A DNA stretch of 64,000 nucleotides from Bacillota bacterium (GTDB lineage: Bacteria; Bacillota; Clostridia; Peptostreptococcales; Anaerovoracaceae): contig JAHZHL010000036.1 of NCBI GenBank assembly GCA_019420305.1, forward strand, positions 42,426 to 106,425, given 5' to 3'. The notes under the pieces are model-generated. The model was not told the DNA's origin and ran no database searches. It worked only from the letters and a program-made list of their open reading frames with translations. Within the stretch, counting starts at the first letter, position 1, and each line of letters starts with the position of its first letter. Made by a program: the position numbers and the translations under genes. Below, piece by piece: positions 39,825 to 48,682 of this stretch.

Positions 39825-41228
39825 TTAGCGGTTATAAGTTCCTACTTCGCTCAGCTCTTTAATGCAGTCGTCCCACCCTTGAATCAGCTTGTCGATATCC
39901 TCATCGGATGTTACAGGCGATACCAGCATCATATTGTGGAATGGAGTGATGATAATGCCTCTGTTGTGCAGATAAATATGGGTATAATACATCAGTTCCC
40001 AGTCAAAGTTGTTCTTGGCGTCGGTTCCGTTAACCGGGCTTGTCGGCATGAACTGCAGCTCACATCTGGCCCCGGATCTGGTCAGACTCCATGGAACATT
40101 GTATTTTTTCAGTACCGCTTCCAGGCCGTCCGCCAGCCGGTTAAGTCCGCGGAACATCTTTTCAAAGGCCTCCTCGGTCGCTACTTTTTCTAACTGAGTG
40201 CGCATACACGCGATCGCGAACTGATTTGCCGCCAGGGTTCCGCCTATTCCCATCGGATCGGACACTCCGCCGTTTCCGTACATAGTGTCAATTTTATCCG
40301 CGACTTCCTTCGTGAATCCATACACCGCAATCGGAACTCCGCCGGCAATGGATTTACCAAGGGTTACAAAGTCCGGTTTCAGGCCATGGGCTCTTGTGTA
40401 GCCTCCGTAACCGTTTGACAGGGTATGGGTTTCGTCAATAATCATGTAGGAACCGTACTTCGTACACAGTTCCCTTACTGCTTCCAGATATCCTTCGGCA
40501 GGAAGCACCATACCGCAGTTTGTCATTACCGGTTCCAGCAGAACTGCCGCGCAATCCTCATAGGCCAGTTCCCGTTCCAGTGCCTCAACATCGTTAAATT
40601 CTACCACTCTTGTCAGCTGATCCTTGGGAAGGCCCGGATTGGAGTCATATTTTGACCGCAGACAAAGCTTACCGTCTTCTCCGATATGCGGGAGTGTTTC
40701 GTCCAGAGAACCATGATAGCATTCCTGCATAACTAAAATTTTCGGTCTGCCCGTCAGAGTTCTCGCGTTTCGGATGACATAACGGTTTGCTTCGGTAGCG
40801 GTCATCGCAACCTGCCAGTACGGAAGTCCGAACCGTTTGCTCAGATCTTTTCCGATTTCCAGAGAGTCTTCTGTCGGCATCATAGTCGTGATTCCCATAT
40901 AAGCGCGTTCCGCAATCGTCTTGGCGGTCGCGTCCGGAGAATGTCCGAACATAGCGCCGGTGTCACCGAGACAAAAGTCGATATATTCATTGCCGTCCAC
41001 ATCATAGCATCTTGCGTCCTTTGCCTTTTCCAGGAAGATCGGATGCTCGGTTCCCCAGTCCGCCATCCATGGCATCGGAACTCCATCCAGAAGATTTTCG
41101 TGCGCTTTATCAAAGAGCGCTTTGCTCTTCGGTGTCCGCTTCATGAATGTTTCGTTCTCTCTCGCTCTCAGCTTATCCAATTCTTCTTTAGTAACCAGTC
41201 TGTAAGGACTTAATTTGTCTGTAATCAT
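39825..41228 (-). CDS. Class III PLP aminotransferase (glutamate-semialdehyde aminomutase-like)
   Basis: A 467-residue fold-type I enzyme. The PLP lysine is in TLGKSIAGGVP; an aspartate binds the pyridine N (IIDETHTLSNGYGG). It resembles GSA aminomutase and omega-aminotransferases acting on beta- or omega-amino groups. It probably starts breakdown of an amino compound. It lies under a consensus sigma-54 promoter with two upstream activator sites, so it is induced together with the SDR operon. AAAGGAGAA precedes the ATG. The actual substrate is unknown. Confidence 0.85.
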   Translation of the reverse strand: MITDKLSPYRLVTKEELDKLRARENETFMKRTPKSKALFDKAHENLLDGVPMPWMADWGTEHPIFLEKAKDARCYDVDGNEYIDFCLGDTGAMFGHSPDATAKTIAERAYMGITTMMPTEDSLEIGKDLSKRFGLPYWQVAMTATEANRYVIRNARTLTGRPKILVMQECYHGSLDETLPHIGEDGKLCLRSKYDSNPGLPKDQLTRVVEFNDVEALERELAYEDCAAVLLEPVMTNCGMVLPAEGYLEAVRELCTKYGSYMIIDETHTLSNGYGGYTRAHGLKPDFVTLGKSIAGGVPIAVYGFTKEVADKIDTMYGNGGVSDPMGIGGTLAANQFAIACMRTQLEKVATEEAFEKMFRGLNRLADGLEAVLKKYNVPWSLTRSGARCELQFMPTSPVNGTDAKNNFDWELMYYTHIYLHNRGIIITPFHNMMLVSPVTSDEDIDKLIQGWDDCIKELSEVGTYNR

Positions 41229-41259
41229 TTTTATTCTCCTTTTTATCGTAAACAGTATA

Positions 41260-41281
41260 TGAAACGTTGCTTAATGTTTCA
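41260..41281 (-). promoter_or_regulatory. Dyad in the aminotransferase leader
   Basis: TGAAAC-N10-GTTTCA, a perfect 6-bp inverted repeat located close to the predicted sigma-54 start and 32 bases before the gene. It is similar to 33990-34012 upstream of the permease. Confidence 0.45.
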
Positions 41282-41293
41282 CTCATAATAATT

Positions 41294-41309
41294 AGCAAAT
41301 ATTATGCCA
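41294..41309 (-). promoter_or_regulatory. Sigma-54 promoter of the aminotransferase gene
   Basis: On the minus strand TGGCAT-N6-TTGCT fits the -24/-12 consensus (GG and GC spaced as required). It is 65 bases upstream of the ATG. Activator sites lie about 120-155 bases further upstream. Confidence 0.85.
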
Positions 41310-41427
41310 ATTCACTCTAAATTCTTCATTCAAAAAACTTTCCCCTATAAATCCCTTGGAATTTCAAGACCGTTTGATTCTTCTCACAAATAGCGGCTTC
41401 TCCTGGAATTCCCGGAGTTTATAAAAA

Positions 41428-41465
41428 TTGTCAAATTTGATAAGTTTGCTTGTCAGATTTGACAA
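41428..41465. promoter_or_regulatory. Paired activator sites upstream of the aminotransferase promoter
   Basis: TTGTCAAATTTGATAA (41428-41443) and TTGTCAGATTTGACAA (41450-41465) both show TTGTCA-N4-TGACAA symmetry, centres 22 bases apart. The same arrangement occurs before the activator gene at 43227-43264. Confidence 0.85.
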
Positions 41466-41496
41466 GCACTTTGCGAAAGGCTCTGTAAGTCGAGCT

Positions 41497-42294
41497 TTAA
41501 TAATACAGCTCCGACGGTCCTTTATATTCCTGAATGGTGTTGCCGCCATCTACCACCAGAGCTTCTCCGGTAATGTAGGACGCTTCTCTGGAAGCCAGAA
41601 AAACAATCGCGTTGGCAACTTCCGAGGCGTCTCCTCCCCGCCGCATAGGCGTATTCAGACCGCCTGCCGCCTCACTTTCCGTTTGGGAAGCGGTGGCAAT
41701 CCACCCCGGGAGTACGCTGTTGACAGTAATATTATGCACGCCTACTTCGATGGCCAGAGAACGGCTCATTCCCAGAATACCGGCTTTCGCCGCGCTGTAG
41801 GCGGCTTCTCCGGGATTGCTCACAACCGGACCGGTGACCGAAGATACGTTAACAATTCTGCCATACTTGTTTTCCACCATGTATGGAAGCGCCTGCTTGG
41901 TCACATTAAAGCATAAGGTCAGATTGCGGCTGATGGAAGTATCCCAGCTTTCGTAGGTGACATGCAAAAAGTCCGTAAAGTCCTCTTCCTCGCCTACCTG
42001 AGTCATGCCGGCGTTATTAATCAGCACATGCAGATTTCCAAAGTCCGAAACCACATCTTTCATCATCCGGGCGGTCTGTTCCCGATCCATGAGATTGGCG
42101 ATATAGCCCTTGGCCTCGATTCCCATATCCGCAAGCTCCCGCGCCCGATTGAAAATCCGATCTGTGGTAGCGACCAGAGCGATTCTGCCGCCCAGACCGC
42201 CTAAAATTTTCGCCGCGTTAAACCCGATCCCGGTCTCACTGCCCGCTCCGGTAATCAGGCACACCTGATCCTTAAAATTTACAAAAGATTTCAT
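41497..42294 (-). CDS. Short-chain dehydrogenase/reductase
   Basis: A 265-residue SDR. It shows the NAD(P) motif TGAGSETGIG, NNAG, the catalytic Ser (VSSVTGP) and Y-x3-K (YSAAK), and the C-terminal PGWI. It oxidizes or reduces a carbonyl/hydroxyl group. It is the second gene of the sigma-54-controlled operon, 12 bases after the first SDR. Two different SDRs in one operon suggest two redox steps or an epimerization by oxidation and reduction. Confidence 0.9.
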   Translation of the reverse strand: MKSFVNFKDQVCLITGAGSETGIGFNAAKILGGLGGRIALVATTDRIFNRARELADMGIEAKGYIANLMDREQTARMMKDVVSDFGNLHVLINNAGMTQVGEEEDFTDFLHVTYESWDTSISRNLTLCFNVTKQALPYMVENKYGRIVNVSSVTGPVVSNPGEAAYSAAKAGILGMSRSLAIEVGVHNITVNSVLPGWIATASQTESEAAGGLNTPMRRGGDASEVANAIVFLASREASYITGEALVVDGGNTIQEYKGPSELYY

Positions 42295-42306
42295 TCTTTT
42301 TCCTCC

Positions 42307-43086
42307 TTACTTTTCCAGACTCGCCAGAATCGCGTCGATCATCTGGTTTGCCGGGCCTGCTTTCAGGCCGCCGTCAATATAAATATCTTCACCGGTAATG
42401 TACTGGCAGTCATCCGCCGCCAGGAAATGATACAGCGCCGCCGCTTCTTCAGCTTTGCACATTCTTGCCAGCGGAGTCTGAATCCCCATTACCTGCAGCT
42501 CCGTCTCACAACCGTCCGCGTAAGCCATCGGCGTATCGATGGTATTCGGGCAGATGCAGTTTACCCGAATTTTCCGAGGCGCCAGCTCAATGGCCGCGAC
42601 CTTGGTAATGCCCACCACAGAGATCTTACTCATAATGTACGGCCCATAGCCCGCATAGTCCCCGTTGGCCGAATTGGAAGCGGTGTTGAGAATCACCCCG
42701 CCGTCGTTCATATATTTCTGTCCGTATTTAATTCCGAAAACCACGCCCATAACATTGACATGGAATAGCGATTCATAGGTTTTGGAATCGGCGTTTTCCA
42801 AGAGTTCCTCCGGACAGATAATGCCCGCGTTATTGACTACAATATCCAGCTTACCATACTGCTCTGCCGCGGATTTCATCAGGTTTTCCATATCCGCCTC
42901 GCAGCTGACATCCGTCTTTACAAAATGGCAGCCCAGTTCCCTGGCAAGCTCCGCTGTTTTTTCATTGATATCCGCCATAGTCACATTCGCGCCCGCTTCT
43001 TTAAAACGTTTCGCGGTGGCGTATCCGAGGCCGGATCCGGCTCCGGTTACAACGGCGTTTTTACTTTTCAGTGAAAAAAATTCCAT
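42307..43086 (-). CDS. Short-chain dehydrogenase/reductase
   Basis: A 259-residue SDR with TGAGSGLGYA, NNAG, NTASNS and the Y-x3-K pair in YIMSK, plus CPNTIDTPM. NAD(H) use is likely given the acidic residue after strand 2 (MADIN). It is the first gene of the operon, with AAGGAGA upstream of the ATG and a consensus sigma-54 promoter 64-79 bases before it. Function unknown beyond an alcohol/ketone step of the pathway controlled by the adjacent activator. Confidence 0.9.
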   Translation of the reverse strand: MEFFSLKSKNAVVTGAGSGLGYATAKRFKEAGANVTMADINEKTAELARELGCHFVKTDVSCEADMENLMKSAAEQYGKLDIVVNNAGIICPEELLENADSKTYESLFHVNVMGVVFGIKYGQKYMNDGGVILNTASNSANGDYAGYGPYIMSKISVVGITKVAAIELAPRKIRVNCICPNTIDTPMAYADGCETELQVMGIQTPLARMCKAEEAAALYHFLAADDCQYITGEDIYIDGGLKAGPANQMIDAILASLEK

Positions 43087-43149
43087 TTTTCATTCTCCTT
43101 TTTTATCTTGCTTAGAATTTCACTCTGTTTCCACTCACCCTAAGTAACA

Positions 43150-43165
43150 CGCAAAATGCGTGCCA
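43150..43165 (-). promoter_or_regulatory. Sigma-54 promoter of the SDR operon
   Basis: Minus strand TGGCACGCATTTTGC matches the -24/-12 consensus at every fixed position. It lies 62 bases from the paired activator sites at 43227-43264. Confidence 0.9.
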
Positions 43166-43226
43166 AAGCAAAAAAATGCGAATTCACTGAAAATATCGTA
43201 GTTTTTTGGACCACTCTGCGTTAAAA

Positions 43227-43264
43227 TTGTCATATATGAAAACTTTTCCTGTCAGATTTGACAA
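43227..43264. promoter_or_regulatory. Paired activator sites between the SDR operon and the activator gene
   Basis: TTGTCATATATGAAAA (43227-43242) and CTGTCAGATTTGACAA (43249-43264), centres 22 bases apart, the same half-sites and spacing as at 41428-41465. Being 22 bases before the activator start codon, they could also give autoregulation. Confidence 0.85.
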
Positions 43265-43286
43265 GTAGAAAGAGGAGGATTTGACT

Positions 43287-44729
43287 ATGACACTTTCCTT
43301 AATCCGTGATACCGTCCAGCAGGCGGCGCAGGCGATCACCGCCGCTCTGGATCTGGAAACCGAAATTGTAGATGAAAGCCTGAAAATCATCGGTGGGACG
43401 GGTCGCTACGCGGAAAAAATCGGATCTTACGAAGAAAACGGGGACCTCGATTCCCCCTTTGTTTACGCAAGCTGTCTGCGAAATGGCAGGGAATATATTA
43501 CCTTTGAACCAGGTTCGGAAACCTTTTACGCGGCGAAGGAAAAAGAAATGGCGGAAATCTGCTGTCCGATCCAAATCGAACAGAAAGCAATCGGCCTTAT
43601 CGGGCTGATTGCCTTTACCCCGCAGCAGCGCCAGCTGATGATTGAAAAAACTTCCGAACTGACGACCTTTCTCCGTATCATGGCGGAACTGATTGCCGGA
43701 AAGCTTGTCATTTCCCAGAGCAATATCCATTTGCAGAATACGCTGTCCTCCCTGCTCTCTTCCTCTGACGAAAGCGCTTCTTTCCAGAATATCATCAGTG
43801 TAAGCGATGTCATGGAAAAGGTAAAGCAGAGGGCTCTGCAGGTTTCCCAAAGTGATTCCACGATTCTGATTACAGGAGAAAGCGGGACGGGAAAAGATCT
43901 TCTGGCCCGCTGCATCCACGAGGAAAGCCCCCGCTCAGACAAACCATTTGTATCGGTTAACTGCGCCGCCATACCGGAAATGCTGCTGGAAAGCGAATTA
44001 TTCGGATACGAAAAAGGCGCCTTTACCGGCGCGCAGCGGAGTGGGAAGCTAGGGAAATTCCAGTTAGCGGATCACGGAACCCTCTTTCTGGATGAAATCG
44101 GAGATATGCCGCTGCATCTTCAGGTCAAGCTGCTGACCTGCCTGCAGAACCATCAGGTAGATCCGGTAGGCGGAGAAGCTCCCATTGATGTAGATGTGCG
44201 CATCATCGCCGCCACAAACAAGAATCTGGAAGAGATGATTGAAAAGAAGCAGTTCCGTGAAGACTTATATTTCCGTCTGAATGTCATTCCCATCTACCTT
44301 CCTCCCCTTCGCCAGCGTCCGGAAGATATTGAACTCCTTCTTACCCACGCGATCCGGAAATTCAGCCAGAAGCTGGACAAGCCGGTATCCGCAATTGAGC
44401 CGGAAGCCCTTTCCGCGCTGCTCTCCTACCACTGGCCCGGCAATGTTCGGGAAGTGGAGAATGTCATTGAATACGCGATCAATATGGAAAACTCGTCGTC
44501 CATCGGCCTTTCCAGCCTTCCGGACAAAATCCTTTCCCGCACATCCGCCGCGGCCTCCGCAAGAGGCGGACTCCTGAAAGATCAGCTTGCCTGCGCGGAA
44601 CGGGAAATTATCGCCGAGTGCCTTTCCCGCACCGGACACTCTCTGGAGGGCAAACGAAAAGCCGCGGAGATTCTGGGAATCAGTGAATCCACTCTCTACC
44701 GGCGGCTTCGCGCGCTGGATTTATTATGA
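43287..44729 (+). CDS. Sigma-54-dependent transcriptional activator
   Basis: A 480-residue enhancer-binding protein. The N-terminal 165 residues form a GAF-like sensing region (EIVDESLKIIGGTGRYAEKIG ... CCPIQIEQKAIGLIG). The AAA+ domain has Walker A GESGTGKDLLA, the sigma-54-contacting GAFTGA loop, Walker B GTLFLDEIGDMP and the R-finger region. The C-terminal 40 residues are a Fis-type helix-turn-helix (KRKAAEILGISESTLYRRLRAL). The inducer is not evident. The ATG at 43287 has AGAGGAGG eight bases upstream. It is divergent to the SDR operon it would activate. Confidence 0.95.
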   Translation: MTLSLIRDTVQQAAQAITAALDLETEIVDESLKIIGGTGRYAEKIGSYEENGDLDSPFVYASCLRNGREYITFEPGSETFYAAKEKEMAEICCPIQIEQKAIGLIGLIAFTPQQRQLMIEKTSELTTFLRIMAELIAGKLVISQSNIHLQNTLSSLLSSSDESASFQNIISVSDVMEKVKQRALQVSQSDSTILITGESGTGKDLLARCIHEESPRSDKPFVSVNCAAIPEMLLESELFGYEKGAFTGAQRSGKLGKFQLADHGTLFLDEIGDMPLHLQVKLLTCLQNHQVDPVGGEAPIDVDVRIIAATNKNLEEMIEKKQFREDLYFRLNVIPIYLPPLRQRPEDIELLLTHAIRKFSQKLDKPVSAIEPEALSALLSYHWPGNVREVENVIEYAINMENSSSIGLSSLPDKILSRTSAAASARGGLLKDQLACAEREIIAECLSRTGHSLEGKRKAAEILGISESTLYRRLRALDLL

Positions 44730-44735
44730 AATCCG

Positions 44736-45506
44736 TTATAAAAACCGTTCGATTGAAATAAAAATCCGGTCTTTTCTGGTCCTGGCACCTATTTCCCGGA
44801 GAAAAGCCTTTCCCTTTCCCCGCAGAACCAGCTTGTCCCCCTCCTTTACCGGGGCGTCCGTCTTTTCCGTCTGGGCGCTGTTGACAAAGACAAGGCCGGA
44901 TCGGATGGCCTCCGCGGCCTTTGCCCTGGAAAGACTGAAAGCCGATGAAATCACATTATCCAGCCGCAGGGAAGCAACGGTATCCTTGTGGGTCACACTG
45001 CGGACTTCCGGTATCCTCAGCTCGGAAAGAGGCACTTCTTTCAGCTTCAGCGCCACCCTCCCCGCCTGGCTGTAGTGAAGGAGCAGAAACTCTGCCATCT
45101 CTTCCAGCACCAGAATATCTGCGCCGGTTTCATGAATCAGGATGTCCCCGATCATTTCCCGTTTAATTCCCAATCCGGTGAGAGACCCCAGATAATCCCG
45201 ATGGGAAAGCCTGGCGCTGCCCGAAAGAGTTTCCGCCCGCACCACCCGCAGGGGAGCGTCCTCCTCCGAAGCGTAATCCGGCAGGAACAGCGCCATCGTC
45301 CGCTCCGCGTCTTCATACCCGCCGAAAAAAACGCACCGCACTTCCGGCGCGCTCCGCTCAAGCTGTCTGCAGCGCGCTTCCACAAGGGATCGCTGCCGCA
45401 GATCGAGAAATCCCGTATTGGTCAGCATATACTGCTGGCTGCACTGGCGGAATTTATCTTCCGCCGCGGCCAGCAGAATCGAATCTTCTTTTTCTTCGTG
45501 TCTCAT
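44736..45506 (-). CDS. YlmH-like S4-domain RNA-binding protein
   Basis: A 256-residue YlmH family protein. The N-terminal two thirds carry the YlmH region (FGGYEDAERTMALFLPDY; HRDYLGSLTGLGIKREMIGDI), and the C-terminal 75 residues are an S4 domain (SLRLDNVISSAFSLSRAKAAEAIRSGLVFVN). Such proteins bind RNA and in Bacillus help rescue stalled ribosomal subunits; the gene is often near division genes, but here it is beside a DUF3048 gene (8-base gap). Confidence 0.88.
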   Translation of the reverse strand: MRHEEKEDSILLAAAEDKFRQCSQQYMLTNTGFLDLRQRSLVEARCRQLERSAPEVRCVFFGGYEDAERTMALFLPDYASEEDAPLRVVRAETLSGSARLSHRDYLGSLTGLGIKREMIGDILIHETGADILVLEEMAEFLLLHYSQAGRVALKLKEVPLSELRIPEVRSVTHKDTVASLRLDNVISSAFSLSRAKAAEAIRSGLVFVNSAQTEKTDAPVKEGDKLVLRGKGKAFLREIGARTRKDRIFISIERFL

Positions 45507-45514
45507 TGTGTTTC

Positions 45515-46546
45515 CTATTTATAAGATATCTCCGTATTGTCATCCACAACCTGAATCCAGGTCGTTCCTACATTCAGTTTGAATTCCTTTCCTTCCTTAT
45601 CTGTAAAGATGGTAGGGGAATCCAGATCCTCCCGCGACCACTTTCCTTCCGCCACAGTACCGTTTGTAAAGAGCATCGCGTCGCCCCCGGCGGTCATATT
45701 AATTTTGAGACGCCCTTTTTCATCCAGCACCTTGGACTTCACCTTCTGAACCAGGATGTTTCTCGTCGTAATCTGCTCGCCGGTTTCCTTATCCGTATAG
45801 ACTTCTCCGCCTACGGAACGTCCGTACAGCCCGGTTTCCTCATCGTATTTATAATTATTTTCATTCACCGGATAGTTGATATCGATGTTTACCGCGGTTT
45901 TTCCTTCCTGGCTCTGTCCGTCACGGAAGAACTGGAATTCCCGCACCTCCTGCTCTTCATCCCATCCCTTCTCCCGGATCAGATTCCAGACATCCTTTCC
46001 TGTGGTATAGGAATTGTGGGGCGCCGCCCGATCCGAAGATCGGTAGAACATGTTTCCATAGGAAAAGGCGCTGATATACGGAATGATATTTTTCTCCAGA
46101 TAGGCTTTTGCCTGCGGGCTCCATCCATGATGGACAAATACCGCCTTGTATTCTCTTGCCATATCGATGAAATACGGCCTGGCGCTCCTGGCCGGTCCGA
46201 TTTTATCGGGAACCTGACTGTAATAAATAGGTTCCAGACGGCTGGAACCGCCTTCTACCGGAAACTCATAGACAATATCAGCCTTTGAGATTCCGGACTG
46301 AGGCCTTGCCAGACCGGAATCATTGTCTGTGGACAGAATAAAAGGCCTGGACGGAAGTTCCGTCACAATTTCGCCGGTAAGCGGATTCGTCTTCGGATCT
46401 TTGATCTCCGGCCAGTCGCTGTAGCCTCCTCCCAGGAGAGCGAAGGACGCGGCTCCGCCCCCGACTACCAGTACCGCCAGCACCACCAGGAGAATCTTCA
46501 TGCTCCTGTTTTTCTTTTTTCTTCTTACTTTTCTGCCTGAACGCAT
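45515..46546 (-). CDS. DUF3048 (YerB-like) exported protein
   Basis: A 343-residue protein with a membrane helix at about 17-38 and the DUF3048 core (RPFILSTDNDSGLARPQSGISKADIVYEFPVEGGSSRLEPIYYS and RSARPYFIDMAREYKAVFVHHG). The YerB family is a lipoprotein group of unknown function. Here the anchor looks like a membrane helix without a lipobox Cys. AAGATAACATGCG context gives only a weak ribosome site. Confidence 0.85.
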   Translation of the reverse strand: MRSGRKVRRKKKNRSMKILLVVLAVLVVGGGAASFALLGGGYSDWPEIKDPKTNPLTGEIVTELPSRPFILSTDNDSGLARPQSGISKADIVYEFPVEGGSSRLEPIYYSQVPDKIGPARSARPYFIDMAREYKAVFVHHGWSPQAKAYLEKNIIPYISAFSYGNMFYRSSDRAAPHNSYTTGKDVWNLIREKGWDEEQEVREFQFFRDGQSQEGKTAVNIDINYPVNENNYKYDEETGLYGRSVGGEVYTDKETGEQITTRNILVQKVKSKVLDEKGRLKINMTAGGDAMLFTNGTVAEGKWSREDLDSPTIFTDKEGKEFKLNVGTTWIQVVDDNTEISYK

Positions 46547-46637
46547 GTTATCTTTTTCCCTTTCCGTTCTTATCTTTTTTTGTTATACTATTATATATTA
46601 TACCAATAAATCTTTTTTAGGAAAGGATCTTTTAGCT

Positions 46638-46919
46638 ATGAAGTATACTTATATTCCACAAGGCGTCTGCTCCACCAAGGTGGACTTTGAAATTGAGGAC
46701 GGCGTTGTCAAAAACGTAAGCTTTCTCGGAGGCTGCAACGGAAACCTGAAAGCCATCTCCGCGCTGGTAGAAGGAATGCCCGTGGATGAAGTGACAAAAA
46801 AACTTTCCGGAATCAGCTGCGGCATGAAATCCACCTCCTGCACGGATCAGCTCGCTACCGCGCTGAAAAAAGCGGTGGAAAAATCCAGCGAAGGAGCCGG
46901 ATCGGAATCTCAGCAGTAG
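46638..46919 (+). CDS. TSCPD domain protein (TIGR03905 type)
   Basis: A 93-residue protein starting MKYTYIPQGVCSTKVDFEIEDGVVKNVSFLGGCNGNLKAISALVEGM, the TSCPD domain, with further Cys in GISCGMKSTSC. The domain is also found at the C-terminus of B12-dependent ribonucleotide reductase and in stand-alone proteins of unknown role; four conserved Cys suggest metal binding. The ATG at 46638 has GAAAGGATC 9 bases upstream. Next gene follows in 19 bases. Confidence 0.85.
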   Translation: MKYTYIPQGVCSTKVDFEIEDGVVKNVSFLGGCNGNLKAISALVEGMPVDEVTKKLSGISCGMKSTSCTDQLATALKKAVEKSSEGAGSESQQ

Positions 46920-46938
46920 ATTGCCGGAGGTCTACACC

Positions 46939-48144
46939 ATGAACACATTTCTTATTAAACTGTGTGTGAAAGATTATCAGAACACGGACGATCCGGCAGT
47001 CCGCGAGCGGTATGGAAAATTCGCGGGAATCGTTGGAATTCTATCCAATCTGATTCTCTGCACCATGAAAATTGTAATCGGACTGATTTCCAGCAGCATT
47101 GCTATTGTCGCTGACGGAATCAACAATCTGGCGGACGCGTCCTCTTCTATCATTACACTGATCGGGTTCAAGCTGGCCGCCGCTCCGGAAGATAAGGATC
47201 ATCCGTACGGACACGCCCGGATTGAGTATCTCACCGGACTTTTTATTTCCGTACTGATCATCGTGCTGGGTCTGCAGCTGCTCAAATCTTCCTTTGACAA
47301 GGTAATCCACCCGGATCCTCTGTCGTTCAGCTACACAACGGTTATTATACTTGCTGTGGCAATTCTCATCAAGGTCTGGCAGGCCTCCTTTAATATTCAT
47401 ATCGGAAAGCGGATTCATTCCGTAGCCCTGATGGCAACCGGTACTGACAGCCGCAATGACGTGATTTCCACGGCCGCTGTTCTTCTGAGTATTTTCGTCG
47501 GCAAGCTGTTTCACATCCAGCTGGACGGGATTATGGGATGTCTGGTAGCCCTATTCATCATCTGGTCGGGCATTCAGCTGATTCGAGAAACCTCCAGTCC
47601 CCTGTTGGGAGAAGCCCCTGATGATGAGCTCGTGTCAGCTATCGAGAAAGAGGTTCTATCTCAGGAAGGAGTTCTGGGAATTCACGATCTGGTCGTTCAT
47701 AATTACGGTCCCGGAAAAGTTTTCGCTTCTATTCATGTGGAAGTAGACGCGAAGGGAGATCTTCTTGAAAGCCATGACCGGATTGACAACATCGAACGAA
47801 TGATAAAAAATGATCTGAACATTGAATTCACCGTACACATGGATCCTGTAGAACTGGATAATCCAATGGTTCAGCAGCTCTACGGCACGATTTCCTCTGC
47901 CATCCGTCCTTTTGACGGGGTGGAAAGCATCCATGATCTGCGTATTGTTCCGGGAAAAACTCATACCAACGTAATCTTCGACGTGGTGCTTGCCCCCGGC
48001 TGTGGTCTTTCGGAAGAGGATGTTTATGAAATTATCGAAAAAAAGGTAAAGGAAGTAGACCCTTCCTATTTTATTGTCATCACCTTTGATCGCGGTTATA
48101 CCAACCTTCAGATGCCGGACAGAAAGGAGGAAGATGCCCATTGA
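46939..48144 (+). CDS. Cation diffusion facilitator transporter
   Basis: A 401-residue CDF protein. Six membrane helices fill the first 220 residues; metal site residues are in ADGINNLAD and TDSRNDV, and DHPYGHARIEYL is a family hallmark. The C-terminal cytoplasmic domain is unusually long (about 180 residues) with two ferredoxin-like parts. It exports divalent cations such as Zn, Mn or Fe by proton exchange. The ATG at 46939 has CGGAGG nine bases upstream. It overlaps the following Rrf2 gene by four bases. Confidence 0.9.
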   Translation: MNTFLIKLCVKDYQNTDDPAVRERYGKFAGIVGILSNLILCTMKIVIGLISSSIAIVADGINNLADASSSIITLIGFKLAAAPEDKDHPYGHARIEYLTGLFISVLIIVLGLQLLKSSFDKVIHPDPLSFSYTTVIILAVAILIKVWQASFNIHIGKRIHSVALMATGTDSRNDVISTAAVLLSIFVGKLFHIQLDGIMGCLVALFIIWSGIQLIRETSSPLLGEAPDDELVSAIEKEVLSQEGVLGIHDLVVHNYGPGKVFASIHVEVDAKGDLLESHDRIDNIERMIKNDLNIEFTVHMDPVELDNPMVQQLYGTISSAIRPFDGVESIHDLRIVPGKTHTNVIFDVVLAPGCGLSEEDVYEIIEKKVKEVDPSYFIVITFDRGYTNLQMPDRKEEDAH

Positions 48145-48575
48145 AGATTTCTACCCGCGGGCGTTATGCCCTTCGCTTTATGATGGATCTCGCCCTCCAC
48201 GGCGGAGAACGTTATATACCGCTGCGGGAGATTTCCGCAAGACAGGACATTTCTCTGAAATATCTGGAGCAGATCGTCTCCCTTTTTCAGAAAAACGGTT
48301 TTCTGAAAAGTACCCGGGGCGCGTCCGGCGGCTATCGGCTCGCAAGACCGGCGCGGGACTATACAGCAGGGGATATTCTGCGTATCACCGAAGGCCCTCT
48401 GGCTCCGGTAGCCTGTCTGGAAACGGCAGCCAACGACTGCCCCAGAAAAGATGCCTGCGGAACCCTGTCGTTCTGGACCGGACTTTATCAAGTGATCAAC
48501 GACTATGTAGACAGTGTGACGTTGGCAGATCTCTGTGAAAGACAAAAGGAATTCGGACCGGACTTCTGTATTTAA
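48141..48575 (+). CDS. Rrf2-family transcriptional regulator (CymR/IscR-like)
   Basis: A 144-residue Rrf2 protein. It has the N-terminal winged helix (STRGRYALRFMMDLA...ISARQDISLKYLEQIVSLFQKNGFLKSTRGASGGYRLAR). Three Cys lie in the sensor loop (ACLETAANDCPRKDAC), like the [2Fe-2S] ligands of IscR and unlike Cys-poor CymR. The start is TTG with AGGAGG ten bases upstream, overlapping the CDF stop. The next operon is metY-cysK, whose promoter carries a perfect palindrome, so it probably controls sulfur amino-acid synthesis. Confidence 0.88.
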   Translation: MKISTRGRYALRFMMDLALHGGERYIPLREISARQDISLKYLEQIVSLFQKNGFLKSTRGASGGYRLARPARDYTAGDILRITEGPLAPVACLETAANDCPRKDACGTLSFWTGLYQVINDYVDSVTLADLCERQKEFGPDFCI

Positions 48576-48590
48576 TTTTTTAAAAAAGGA

Positions 48591-48620
48591 AATTCCTGTT
48601 GACACAGCAGGAATTTTATA
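48591..48620 (+). terminator. Terminator after the Rrf2 gene
   Basis: AAATTCCTG and CAGGAATTT arms with a loop that contains TTGACA, followed by TATATT. It overlaps the -35 box of the metY promoter. Confidence 0.6.
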
Positions 48621-48653
48621 TTATTCTTAATTCATACTATTTCTATATGAATT
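48599..48653 (+). promoter_or_regulatory. metY-cysK promoter with palindromic operator
   Basis: TTGACA (48599-48604), 17 bases, TATTCT (48622-48627). A palindrome AATTCATA-N9-TATGAATT follows at 48629-48653, over the expected start site. It suits repression by a dimeric regulator such as the adjacent Rrf2 protein. Confidence 0.7.
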
Positions 48654-48682
48654 ATATGTTTTGTTCAAAAGGGGGATATTCT

